Shown: one piece after another, positions 1 to 7,132 of the stretch
Numbering within the stretch: the first letter of the stretch is position 1
How the letters are laid out: every line of letters begins with the position of its first letter
Assembly: GCA_002422995.1 (NCBI GenBank)
Contig: DIUK01000023.1
Span: 9,715 to 27,518 of the forward strand
Source of the DNA: Rhodocyclaceae bacterium UBA6160
GTDB lineage: Bacteria; Pseudomonadota; Gammaproteobacteria; Burkholderiales; Rhodocyclaceae
Length of the DNA: 17,804 nucleotides
Direction: 5' to 3'
Notes under the pieces: generated by a model
What the model saw: only the letters and a program-made list of their open reading frames with translations
Database searches by the model: none
Told to the model about the DNA's origin: nothing
Made by a program: the position numbers and the translations under genes

Positions 1-333
1 TTCATCCTCGAAGGCACGCGGGAATTGCCGCGCCGCCTGCTGCATCCCAAGCGCAAGACGATCGGCCTGCGCGTACCGGACCATCCTGTCGTGCTGGCCT
101 TGCTGGCGGTGCTGGATGAGGCGCTGCTCAGTTCAACGCTAATCCTGCCGGGTGACGAGCTGCCTTTGGCCGATGCGGATGAAATTCGCGAACGACTGGA
201 AAAACAACTCGATGCGGTGATCGATGCAGGGCATTGCGGCATCGAAATGACCACGGTGATCAACCTGACCGGTGACCAGCCGGAACTGGTGCGTGCGGGC
301 CGCGGAGCGCTCGCGCCTTTTGGGCTGGATTGA
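1..333 (+). CDS. YciO/Sua5/YrdC-family protein (threonylcarbamoyl-AMP synthase-like), 3' part
   Basis: The gene is cut by the left edge: frame 1 is open from base 1 to the TGA at 331-333, giving about 110 C-terminal residues. The segment with PRRLLHPKRKTIGLRVPDHP, followed by LLSSTLILPG, is typical of the YciO branch of the Sua5/YrdC superfamily. The ending TTVINLT...LVRAGRG..APFG also matches the usual C-terminus. Family members bind ATP and RNA; YrdC/Sua5 make threonylcarbamoyl-AMP for the t6A37 modification of tRNA, whereas the role of YciO itself is less settled. E. coli YciO is about 206 residues, so roughly half is missing here. The ATP-binding N-terminal half cannot be inspected, so enzymatic competence cannot be judged. 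It probably sits at the head of, or inside, the run that continues with the M50 protease 27 bp downstream. Confidence 0.85.
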   Translation, partial: FILEGTRELPRRLLHPKRKTIGLRVPDHPVVLALLAVLDEALLSSTLILPGDELPLADADEIRERLEKQLDAVIDAGHCGIEMTTVINLTGDQPELVRAGRGALAPFGLD

Positions 334-340
334 GCCCGTC

Positions 341-349
341 TGATAGAAT
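341..349 (+). promoter_or_regulatory. Weak extended -10-like element before the M50 protease
   Basis: TGATAGAAT fits the TGnTAnnnT form of an extended -10 box, with only a poor -35 (TTGGGC at 320-325, 18-bp spacer). A start about 7 nt downstream would leave only some 4-5 nt before the ATG at 361. No Shine-Dalgarno is visible there. This is pattern matching on a short stretch and may be chance. Confidence 0.22.
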
Positions 350-360
350 TCATCCCATCC

Positions 361-1005
361 ATGAACATTATCCAGACGGTGGCGATTTCCGCCCTGCCCA
401 TCATTTTCGCCATCACGCTGCATGAGGCCGCGCATGGCTATGCCGCACGTCACTTTGGTGACCCGACGGCGTGGAAGTTAGGGCGTATCAGCCTCAATCC
501 TATTCGGCATATTGATCTGATGGGTACCATTATTGTGCCTGGAATGATTTTGTTGCTCTCAGGCGGTGGCATGTTGTTCGGCTGGGCTAAGCCTGTGCCA
601 GTCGATTTTGGCAAATTGCGTCGCCCCAAGCAGGATATGCTCTGGGTTGCCGCAGCAGGTCCTGCTGCTAATTTATTTATGGCGCTGGGTTGGGCATTAT
701 TGTTCAAGGCGGTGGTGAGTGCCCCGCCCACAATTTATTCTCAAGCGCTGCTGGAAATGGCCAAAGTGGGTATTGGTATCAATGGTGTGCTGATGTTGCT
801 GAATTTGTTGCCCTTGCCCCCGCTTGATGGCGGACGGATTATGGTGAGCTTATTGCCACCACGCGCTGCGTGGCAGTTTTCTAAACTGGAACGCTGGGGC
901 TTGCCTATTTTGCTTGCATTACTGTTCTTTGGTGTCTTGAATCGTATTCTCGGCCCGTTGTTGCAAGTGTATTTTTCTTTACTTTCGACTTTGTTTGGCT
1001 TTTAG
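361..1005 (+). CDS. Site-2 protease-type (M50 family) membrane zinc metallopeptidase
   Basis: A 214-residue, very hydrophobic protein with the zinc-binding HExxH motif as HEAAH (residues 21-25) in the first membrane segment. The third-ligand motif is present as LPLPPLDGG (Asp156) in a later segment. This is the compact M50 (YwhC/site-2 protease-like) arrangement without PDZ or CBS domains. Such proteases cut transmembrane or membrane-proximal segments inside the bilayer; the substrate of this small subgroup cannot be inferred here. Four to five membrane spans are suggested by hydrophobic stretches near residues 5-25, 50-70, 92-115, 130-155 and 180-212. It lies 27 bp after the YciO-like gene and 12 bp before trpS, an order I associate with betaproteobacteria. 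The ATG at 361 has no clear ribosome-binding site. Confidence 0.9.
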   Translation: MNIIQTVAISALPIIFAITLHEAAHGYAARHFGDPTAWKLGRISLNPIRHIDLMGTIIVPGMILLLSGGGMLFGWAKPVPVDFGKLRRPKQDMLWVAAAGPAANLFMALGWALLFKAVVSAPPTIYSQALLEMAKVGIGINGVLMLLNLLPLPPLDGGRIMVSLLPPRAAWQFSKLERWGLPILLALLFFGVLNRILGPLLQVYFSLLSTLFGF

Positions 1006-1017
1006 GTTTTAAAAATT

Positions 1018-2220
1018 ATGTACGCGGAAAAAATTCTGTCAGGCATGCGCCCTACCGGGCGTTTGCATTTGGGTCACTATCACGGTGTGCTGGCCAACTG
1101 GGTGAGATTGCAGCATGAGTTTCCCTGCTTGTTTTTTGTGGCTGACTGGCATGCGCTGACTACGGCTTATGATGAGCCGGGCACAGTTACGCAAAATACC
1201 TATGACATGGTGATTGACTGGCTGGCCGCTGGTGTGGATCCGACACAGGCCACGATTTTTATTCAGTCCAAGGTGCCAGAGCATGCAGAATTGCATTTGC
1301 TGCTCTCAATGATGACGCCCTTGGGTTGGCTGGAGCGCGTGCCGACATATAAAGATCAGCAAGAAAAATTGACCCATAAGGATTTAACGACATACGGTTT
1401 TTTGGGTTACCCCTTGCTGCAAGCGGCTGATATTCTGATTTATCGTGCCAATCGCGTACCGGTGGGTGAAGATCAGGTGCCGCACATTGAATTCACGCGC
1501 GAGATTGCGCGCCGGTTTAATCATTTGTATGGTCGCGAGCCGGATTTTGAACTTAAAGCCCGCGAGGCTATGAAGCAGCTCGGCAACAAGCGCGCCAAGC
1601 TTTACGAGGAATTGCGTACCCGCTATCAGGAACAGGGGGTGGAAGACGCTTTGAGCGAGGCACACGTGTTGCTTAATGAAGCTCAAAGCCTTTCATTTGG
1701 TGACCGGGAGCGATTGTTTGGCTGGCTGGAAGGCACACGCAAGATGATTCTGGTTGAGCCCGATGCCATGCTGACGGAGGCTTCCCGTATGCCGGGGCTC
1801 GATGGGCAGAAAATGTCCAAGTCCTACGGCAATACGATCGCCTTGCGCGAAGACACTGAGTCCATCACCCAAAAAGTTCGCACCATGCAAACTGATCCGC
1901 AGCGCGTGCGGCGCACGGATGTGGGTGATCCGGAGAAATGTCCGGTGTGGCAGTTGCACCAGATTTATTCCGATAGCGCTGTCAAAGAATGGGTGCAAAC
2001 AGGCTGTCGCTCGGCTGGCATTGGCTGCATTGAATGCAAACAACCGGTGATCGAGGGCATCTTGAAAGAGCAAGAGCCTATGAGAGAGCGTGCCAAAATG
2101 TATGAAGAAGACCCGCAGCTAGTGAGAAATATCATTGCGGATGGCTGTGAGAAAGCCCGCAAGCTGGCGCAAGAAACCATGCGGGATGTACGCGAGGCGA
2201 TTGGACTTGATTACTCGTGA
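1018..2220 (+). CDS. trpS: Tryptophanyl-tRNA synthetase
   Basis: This class I aminoacyl-tRNA synthetase charges tRNA-Trp with tryptophan using ATP in the cytoplasm. Both signature motifs are visible: HLGH (residues 17-20, the HIGH motif) and KMSKS (265-269). The conserved segment GYPLLQAADIL with VPVGEDQ, which lines the tryptophan/AMP pocket, is also present. At 400 residues it is longer than the E. coli enzyme (334). The extra length includes the helical stretch around residues 180-240, and I recognise this long form from other proteobacteria. The C-terminal part carries the cysteines of CRSAGIGCIEC. The ATG is 12 bp after the protease stop, with only a weak AGG upstream, which suggests cotranscription with that gene. 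An inverted-repeat cluster overlaps its stop codon. Confidence 0.97.
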   Translation: MYAEKILSGMRPTGRLHLGHYHGVLANWVRLQHEFPCLFFVADWHALTTAYDEPGTVTQNTYDMVIDWLAAGVDPTQATIFIQSKVPEHAELHLLLSMMTPLGWLERVPTYKDQQEKLTHKDLTTYGFLGYPLLQAADILIYRANRVPVGEDQVPHIEFTREIARRFNHLYGREPDFELKAREAMKQLGNKRAKLYEELRTRYQEQGVEDALSEAHVLLNEAQSLSFGDRERLFGWLEGTRKMILVEPDAMLTEASRMPGLDGQKMSKSYGNTIALREDTESITQKVRTMQTDPQRVRRTDVGDPEKCPVWQLHQIYSDSAVKEWVQTGCRSAGIGCIECKQPVIEGILKEQEPMRERAKMYEEDPQLVRNIIADGCEKARKLAQETMRDVREAIGLDYS

Positions 2221-2274
2221 TGACGAGTGATGCAACTTGGTGTGGCCCGATGTTTTCTGTTCAGGCATCACGAG
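2213..2274 (+). repeat. Overlapping, mutually exclusive inverted repeats at the trpS 3' end
   Basis: ACTCGT (2213-2218) and ACGAGT (2223-2228) form a 6-bp stem with a GATG loop. CTCGTGATG (2214-2222) is also perfectly complementary to CATCACGAG (2266-2274). GTGATGC (2227-2233) can pair with GCATCAC (2265-2271). These foldings share arms and cannot coexist. No U-tract follows, so it is not a plain terminator. It fills most of the trpS-scpA gap. Confidence 0.45.
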
Positions 2275-2323
2275 CGGTTGATCTCTGATCTCTTGCGATT
2301 GATTCCGCAAGGATGGTGAAATT

Positions 2324-3193
2324 TTGAATAACAATCGTGCAGATGCAATGCAGGGTTCTGTTAGCGCCGTATCACCAGCGCCGACTTTTCCCGTCCCGGG
2401 TACTGATGTGACGCCACACCTGCCTAAAGTCTATGGCGAGGTGCTCGCTCAGATGCCGCGTGACTTGTACATTCCGCCTGATGCGCTGGAGATTATTCTT
2501 GAGTCCTTTGAGGGGCCGCTGGATTTGCTGTTGTATCTGATTCGCCGTGCGAACATTAATGTGCTGGATATCCCGATGGCGCCGCTCACTCAGCAATATC
2601 TGACTTATGTTGAAGCCATGCGACGGCATAATCTGGAGTTGGCGGCTGAGTATTTGTTGATGGCGGCGATGTTGATAGAAATCAAATCCCGCATGTTGCT
2701 GCCTCGCCCTGCGCGTGAGATGGATGGCGAAGTGGAAGATCCGCGTGCTGAGTTGGTAAGACGTTTGGTCGAATATGAGCGTATGAAAGCGGCAGCCGCG
2801 CAGTTGCATGAAATTCCTCAGGCAGGACGTGATTTTGAGTGGGTGACCGTCTGGGTGGCCGATAAAGTCGTCGAGCGTCAGCCTGAGGTGAGTTTGCATG
2901 ATTTGCAGCTGACTTGGTTGGCGCTCATGAGGCAGGTAAAAATGCATCAGCATCATAAAATACAGCGCGAAGAGCTCTCTGTTCGCGAGCATATGACATT
3001 GATTTTGCGTCGGTTGCAGGGTGCTGGCTATCTGCGGTTTGAGCAGTTGTTTGACTTGACTTTGGGTGCGTCTGGCTTAGTGGTCAGTTTTTTGGCAATG
3101 CTGGAGCTCGCTCGTGAGTCGATGGTGGAAATTACGCAAAATGAAGCGCTAGCGCCTATTTATGTGAGGTTGCCCGATGCTGTCACTATATAA
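2324..3193 (+). CDS. scpA: Segregation and condensation protein A (kleisin)
   Basis: ScpA is the kleisin subunit that bridges the heads of the SMC dimer and, with ScpB, forms the bacterial condensin that compacts and segregates the chromosome. The hallmark N-terminal stretch is clear: SFEGPLDLLLYLIRR near residues 54-70, then VLDIPMAPLTQQYL. It continues with the helical AAEYLLMAAMLIEIKSRMLLP segment. The C-terminal winged-helix ends with VVSFLAMLELARESMVEITQ. The 289-residue form starts at TTG 2324, chosen because AAGGATGG lies at 2309-2316 with suitable spacing. An in-frame ATG at 2348 lacks a good ribosome site and would remove eight residues. The first ~45 residues are a proline-rich leader not shared by minimal ScpA proteins. 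Its 3' end overlaps scpB by 17 nt, indicating translational coupling of the two partners. Confidence 0.94.
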   Translation: MNNNRADAMQGSVSAVSPAPTFPVPGTDVTPHLPKVYGEVLAQMPRDLYIPPDALEIILESFEGPLDLLLYLIRRANINVLDIPMAPLTQQYLTYVEAMRRHNLELAAEYLLMAAMLIEIKSRMLLPRPAREMDGEVEDPRAELVRRLVEYERMKAAAAQLHEIPQAGRDFEWVTVWVADKVVERQPEVSLHDLQLTWLALMRQVKMHQHHKIQREELSVREHMTLILRRLQGAGYLRFEQLFDLTLGASGLVVSFLAMLELARESMVEITQNEALAPIYVRLPDAVTI

Positions 3194-3875
3194 GCCAGAC
3201 GATTACAAACGCGTTTTAGAGACGGCGCTCTTGGTCGCGACAGAGCCTTTACCGCTGGCTGAGTTGAAAAAGCTTTTTGACGAGACATTTGATGAAGAAA
3301 CGTGGCAAACCTTGCTGGATGATTTGCGCCGAGATTGGGTGGGACGGGGTGTAGAGTTGGTGCGCTTGGCTTCTGGCTGGCGCTTCCAGACCCGTCCGGA
3401 ATATCAGATTTATATTGACCGGTTAAGAAATGAGAAAGCGCCGAAGTATTCTCGTGCGGTCATGGAGACCTTGGCAATTATTGCCTACCGTCAGCCTGTT
3501 ACTCGAGGGGATATTGAGGAAGTTCGCGGCGTCGCGGTATCGCCGAATATATTGAAAACCTTGGAGTCTCGCGGCTGGATTGATGTTGTTGGTCATCGTG
3601 ATGCGCCAGGCAGACCTGCTTTGTATGCAACAACGAAAATATTCTTGGATGATTTATCATTGCGCAGCTTGGCTGAATTACCGCCATTGAGCGAAATAGA
3701 GCGAATGATGAATGCAGGTGCCGATCAGGCGACGCTGGCAGTTGATTTTGCCGAGGTGGTCAGCGAAGCGGTGGCGCAGGAGGGTGAGCATGCGCAGGTG
3801 CCAAGTGAGCCGATTGTGCCAAGCGTTCCGAGTGAACTAAACGCGAGTGGCGTTCCATCTGAAAAACCGCTGTAA
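3177..3875 (+). CDS. scpB: Segregation and condensation protein B
   Basis: ScpB is a winged-helix dimer that binds ScpA and stabilises the SMC-ScpAB condensin. The diagnostic core lies near residues 90-160: RAVMETLAIIAYRQPVTR, then IEEVRGVAVSPNILKTLESRGWI, and GRPALYATTKIFLDDLSLRSL. The protein is 232 residues. Beyond about residue 185 it has a low-complexity acidic tail containing repeated VPSE-like units, probably disordered. The ATG at 3177 lies inside the end of scpA, with GAGG at 3166-3169 as ribosome site, as expected for a coupled pair needed in fixed ratio. It is followed after 35 bp by rluB, the same order as in many other bacteria. Confidence 0.94.
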   Translation: MLSLYKPDDYKRVLETALLVATEPLPLAELKKLFDETFDEETWQTLLDDLRRDWVGRGVELVRLASGWRFQTRPEYQIYIDRLRNEKAPKYSRAVMETLAIIAYRQPVTRGDIEEVRGVAVSPNILKTLESRGWIDVVGHRDAPGRPALYATTKIFLDDLSLRSLAELPPLSEIERMMNAGADQATLAVDFAEVVSEAVAQEGEHAQVPSEPIVPSVPSELNASGVPSEKPL

Positions 3876-3910
3876 ATAATTATGAAACTGGGGTTTACCC
3901 AAAGGGCAAT

Positions 3911-4945
3911 ATGAAGAAAGTCAGTACGACCATCGCATCAACAAAGGCTCGGCGCAGCAGCTCCTTGCGCAAGGACACGCCATTTCGTGCAGCCTCTGGG
4001 AGCCCTAAAGTGGGGGCGCCTGTTTCACGACCGTCCTTCCGTACTGTGTCACGCCCTGGATCACGTCCAGTACCAGAAAAACCAAAAGGGACGGCGAGGG
4101 GTGCTCCCCTTGTGGAGGACCAGGATACGGCGCCCAAACTGCAAAAGGCTCTGGCGGATGCCGGTCACGGCTCGCGGCGGGAGATTGAAGAATGGATCAG
4201 TGCGGGGCGTGTGAGCGTGAATGGCGAGCCCGCCCATATTGGGCAACGTGTCGGGCCGGAGGATAAAGTTCGTCTGAATGGACGGTTAGTGCAGTTAAAG
4301 TTTTACCATCGCCTGCCGCGTGTGGTGATGTATCACAAGCCTGAAGGCGAAATAGTTTCCAGGGATGATCCGCAAGGGCGGCCGAGTGTGTTCTCGCGGT
4401 TACCACGGCTAAATAATGGGCGGTGGATTTCCATCGGTCGGCTGGACTTTAATTCCTGTGGTTTATTGCTATTCACCAACGATGGCAGCTTAGCTAATCG
4501 CATGATGCATCCTAAGTATGAAATTGAGCGTGAATACGCTGTACGGGTTTTGGGCGAGGCAACCGCGGAGATATTGGAGCGGCTGCGACAAGGCGTGCAA
4601 CTGGAAGATGGCATGGCCCACTTTAGTCGTATTATTGAATCCGGTGGCGAAGGTGCAAACCGGTGGTACAAGGTGGCTTTATCTGAAGGGCGTAACCGCG
4701 AAGTTCGGCGGATGTTTGAGGCTGTAGGTTTAACGGTGAGCCGCTTGATGCGGGTGCGCTATGGTCCAGTAGGTTTACCTCCGCGACTAAAACGCGGTCA
4801 GTCGCAAGACTTGACGCTAAACGAAGTTGAGGCTTTGCTGAAACTGCTACCACCTGAACAAAAAACAACTGCAGGTAGAACAACAAAATCCGTGATGCCA
4901 CCTGGATTTGATGAAGATGGCTTTTTATTCGAGGACGAAGCTTGA
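3911..4945 (+). CDS. rluB: 23S rRNA pseudouridine synthase B
   Basis: RluB belongs to the RsuA/RluB/E/F pseudouridine synthase family; E. coli RluB makes pseudouridine 2605 in 23S rRNA. Residues 76-122 form an S4 RNA-binding domain (KLQKALADAGHGSRREIEEW...). The catalytic signature GRLDFNSCGLLLFTNDG begins at residue 176, with Asp179 as expected nucleophile. EGRNREVRRMFEAVG and VSRLMRVRYGPV follow in the usual places. At 344 residues it has a ~70-residue N-terminal extension rich in Ser, Arg, Lys and Pro, likely disordered and RNA-binding, and a short acidic tail. ATG 3911 follows AAAGGG at 3901-3906. RsuA-like family members are hard to separate by motif alone; the scpAB neighbourhood supports RluB. 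Confidence 0.93.
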   Translation: MKKVSTTIASTKARRSSSLRKDTPFRAASGSPKVGAPVSRPSFRTVSRPGSRPVPEKPKGTARGAPLVEDQDTAPKLQKALADAGHGSRREIEEWISAGRVSVNGEPAHIGQRVGPEDKVRLNGRLVQLKFYHRLPRVVMYHKPEGEIVSRDDPQGRPSVFSRLPRLNNGRWISIGRLDFNSCGLLLFTNDGSLANRMMHPKYEIEREYAVRVLGEATAEILERLRQGVQLEDGMAHFSRIIESGGEGANRWYKVALSEGRNREVRRMFEAVGLTVSRLMRVRYGPVGLPPRLKRGQSQDLTLNEVEALLKLLPPEQKTTAGRTTKSVMPPGFDEDGFLFEDEA

Positions 4946-4956
4946 GCGAATTGATT

Positions 4957-4985
4957 TTGCAGTGGATTGCTGACTCTGCTATAAT
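4957..4985 (+). promoter_or_regulatory. Sigma70-type promoter of the rimP-nusA-infB operon
   Basis: A perfect TATAAT (4980-4985) lies 17 bp downstream of TTGCAG (4957-4962), directly after rluB. Transcription would start near 4992 and give an ~80-nt leader before rimP. The perfect -10 and ideal spacing make this one of the better promoters in the window, although the -35 is weak. Confidence 0.7.
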
Positions 4986-5020
4986 TTTGCTCCTTTAGTT
5001 GTAACCGTTCTCGTGAGAGA

Positions 5021-5050
5021 AAAGAATGGGCGTTTGGCCCATTTTTTATT
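5021..5050 (+). terminator. Terminator-like hairpin in the rimP leader (possible attenuator)
   Basis: AATGGGC (5025-5031) and GCCCATT (5037-5043) form a perfect 7-bp stem with loop GTTTG. Pairing extends outward through A/T and one G-T pair to 5021/5047, and a T-rich tract ends at about 5050. It lies after the promoter and about 23 nt before the rimP ATG. It would therefore terminate the operon's own leader unless read through, which suggests attenuation or antitermination. Confidence 0.7.
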
Positions 5051-5072
5051 TGTCGAACAGAAGTGTGATCAC

Positions 5073-5618
5073 ATGCAGTTGAATGATTTAATTGAGAAAA
5101 CAGTAGTTGGTCTAGGGTTTGAGCTCGTCGATGTAGAGGCGAGTCCACGCGCTAGGCTTTTACGCGTTTTTATTGATCATCCAGAGGCAGATGCTGGGGC
5201 GGCTATAACGGATGCGCTAGGTGTGGCTGAAGCAAAGGCAGTGTCAGTAGCTCCTGAAACAGAGGCTGATGCTTTGCCTGCAGAAGGGCGAGTTATTACG
5301 GTGGAAGACTGTGCAACGGTAAGTCATCAGTTGTCACATGTTTTCTTGGTTGAGAACATTGATTACGATCGATTGGAGGTTTCTTCTCCTGGATTGGATC
5401 GTGTGTTAAATAAAATGGCTGACTTTCGTCGCTTCAAAGGGCGGGAGATTCAGTTGAAGTTACGTGTACCGATAGGGAATCAGCGTAATTTCAAGGGTGT
5501 GATTGAGGTTGTCGCTAACGAAGAAGGCGTAGATAAGTTCCATCTGCGTGTTGAAGATGCATTGCATGAAATTTCGCTCGCGAATGTTGATCGTGCGCGA
5601 CTCGTGCCAAAGTTCTGA
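5073..5618 (+). CDS. rimP: Ribosome maturation factor RimP
   Basis: RimP assists 30S subunit assembly; in E. coli its loss slows maturation of the small subunit. The N-terminal segment LIEKTVVGLGFELVDVE with LLRVFID, then VITVEDCATVSHQLSHVF, and DRLEVSSPGLDRVLNKMADFRRFKGREIQLKLR are all standard RimP features. The start is ATG 5073 (MQLNDLIEK); upstream in-frame codons from GTG 5013 read through the leader hairpin and are not family-like. The protein is 181 residues against a usual 140-155. The extra length is an Ala/Glu-rich insertion at about residues 40-71, between HPE and the GRVITVEDC strand. It is the first gene of the rimP-nusA-infB-rbfA-truB operon, 22 bp before nusA. Confidence 0.95.
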   Translation: MQLNDLIEKTVVGLGFELVDVEASPRARLLRVFIDHPEADAGAAITDALGVAEAKAVSVAPETEADALPAEGRVITVEDCATVSHQLSHVFLVENIDYDRLEVSSPGLDRVLNKMADFRRFKGREIQLKLRVPIGNQRNFKGVIEVVANEEGVDKFHLRVEDALHEISLANVDRARLVPKF

Positions 5619-5640
5619 ATATTGTCGGAGAGCTATCTAT

Positions 5641-7122
5641 ATGAGCCGTGAATTACTATTACTGGTTGATGCCCTAGCCCGCGAGAAAAACGTTGCCCGA
5701 GGCATCGTATTTGATGCTTTGGAGCAAGCTTTAGCTCAGGCGACGAAAAAACGTGTCCATGATGATGCTGACGTTCGGGTTGAAATCGATCGCGATTCAG
5801 GCGGTTATGAGGCTTTTCGTCGTTGGTTGGTGGTTCCTGATGTGTTGGTTGAAAACCCCGAGGCGCAGAAGGGGCTTACCGAGGCTCAGCGTGAGATTCC
5901 AGATATTGGCGTTGATGAATATCTTGAAGAGTCAATGGAGCCGATTGATTTTGGTCGTATTGGTGCGCAAGCCGCTAAACAGGTCATCTTGCAGAAAATT
6001 CGCGACGCTGAGCGCGAGCAATTGCTCAATGACTTTTTGGAGCGCAAAGAGTTTCTTATTAGCGGTACTGTCAAGCGGCTTGATCGCGGGAGTGCCATTA
6101 TTGAACTGGGTCGAATTGAGGCCTTGTTGCCGCGCGACCAGATGATCCCTAAAGAGAACTTGCGGCCAGGTGATCGCGTGCGAGCTTGGTTAATGAAGGT
6201 TGATCGGCAGGCGCGTGGCCCGCAGTTGATTTTGTCGCGTACTGCGCCAGAATTCATCATGAAGTTATTTGCATTGGAAGTGCCTGAAATTGAAGATGGT
6301 TTGCTTGAAATCAAGGCTGCTGCTCGTGATGCGGGTATGCGTGCCAAGATAGCAGTAAAAGCAAATGATGCGCGTATCGATCCAATTGGTACCTGTGTTG
6401 GTATGCGTGGTTCGCGTGTTACTGCGGTTACCAATGAGTTGTCTGGTGAGCGTGTCGATATTATTAACTGGTCAGCTGATCCTGCACAGTTCGTGATTGG
6501 CGCTTTGGCGCCAGCCGAAGTGCAAAGCATTGTGGTGGACGAGGAAAAGCACGCCATGGATGTGGTGGTTGATGAGGCAAACTTGGCTATTGCCATTGGT
6601 CGTGGTGGTCAAAACGTGCGCTTGGCATCAGAATTGACTGGTTGGGCAATCAACCTTATGACTGTTGAGCAATCGCGTGAAAAGACTGAGACTGAGTCTT
6701 CGTCGATTCGGGCCCTGTTTGTAGAGAAATTAGATGTTGATGAAGAAGTTGCGAATATCCTAATTGAGGAAGGGTTTTCTTCTTTGGAAGAAATTGCCTA
6801 TGTGCCGCTTGCCGAAATGCTTGAGATTGATGCATTTGATGAGGCAGTGGTTAATGAATTGCGCGAGAGAGCAAGGAATGTATTGCTCACTGAGGCGATT
6901 GTCGATGAAGAGCAATTAGATAAGGTTTCAGAAGACTTGTTAGCGCTGGATGGCATGGATGCTGCGCTGGCGGCAAAGTTGGCGAAAAATGGCGTTACAA
7001 ATCGCGATGCATTGGCAGATCTTGCAGTCGATGAAGTAATGGAAATGACTGGAATGGATGCTGATCGCGCAAAAGACTTAATCGTCGTTGCTCGCGCTCA
7101 TTGGTTCGCTGAGGAAAAGTGA
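5641..7122 (+). CDS. nusA: Transcription termination/antitermination factor NusA
   Basis: NusA binds RNA polymerase and nascent RNA, modulating pausing, intrinsic termination and antitermination. The start at ATG 5641 (MSRELLLLVDALAREKNV) has CGGAG just upstream and gives 493 residues, the usual size in this group. Domains in order: the RNAP-binding N-terminal domain (1 to ~135); S1 at ~138-203 (LISGTVKRLDRGSAIIELG); KH1 near 235-285 (IDPIGTCVGMRGSRV); KH2 near 305-340 (LAIAIGRGGQNVRLASELTGW). Two C-terminal acidic repeats follow (SLEEIAYVPLAEMLEI... and DALADLAVDEVMEMTGM...). Having both repeats is typical of gamma- and betaproteobacteria. It is 22 bp after rimP and 10 bp before infB. Confidence 0.97.
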   Translation: MSRELLLLVDALAREKNVARGIVFDALEQALAQATKKRVHDDADVRVEIDRDSGGYEAFRRWLVVPDVLVENPEAQKGLTEAQREIPDIGVDEYLEESMEPIDFGRIGAQAAKQVILQKIRDAEREQLLNDFLERKEFLISGTVKRLDRGSAIIELGRIEALLPRDQMIPKENLRPGDRVRAWLMKVDRQARGPQLILSRTAPEFIMKLFALEVPEIEDGLLEIKAAARDAGMRAKIAVKANDARIDPIGTCVGMRGSRVTAVTNELSGERVDIINWSADPAQFVIGALAPAEVQSIVVDEEKHAMDVVVDEANLAIAIGRGGQNVRLASELTGWAINLMTVEQSREKTETESSSIRALFVEKLDVDEEVANILIEEGFSSLEEIAYVPLAEMLEIDAFDEAVVNELRERARNVLLTEAIVDEEQLDKVSEDLLALDGMDAALAAKLAKNGVTNRDALADLAVDEVMEMTGMDADRAKDLIVVARAHWFAEEK

Positions 7123-7132
7123 GGATAAGGGC

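Noticed and set aside
5013..5072. Upstream GTG start for RimP
   Set aside because: It would translate through the leader hairpin and add 20 residues unlike any RimP N-terminus; MQLNDLIEK at 5073 matches the family.
5886..6596. 236-residue open frame on the - strand inside nusA
   Set aside because: It is exactly antisense to well-conserved nusA coding sequence, has no family-like motif, and is composed of Ser/Ile-rich shadow sequence.
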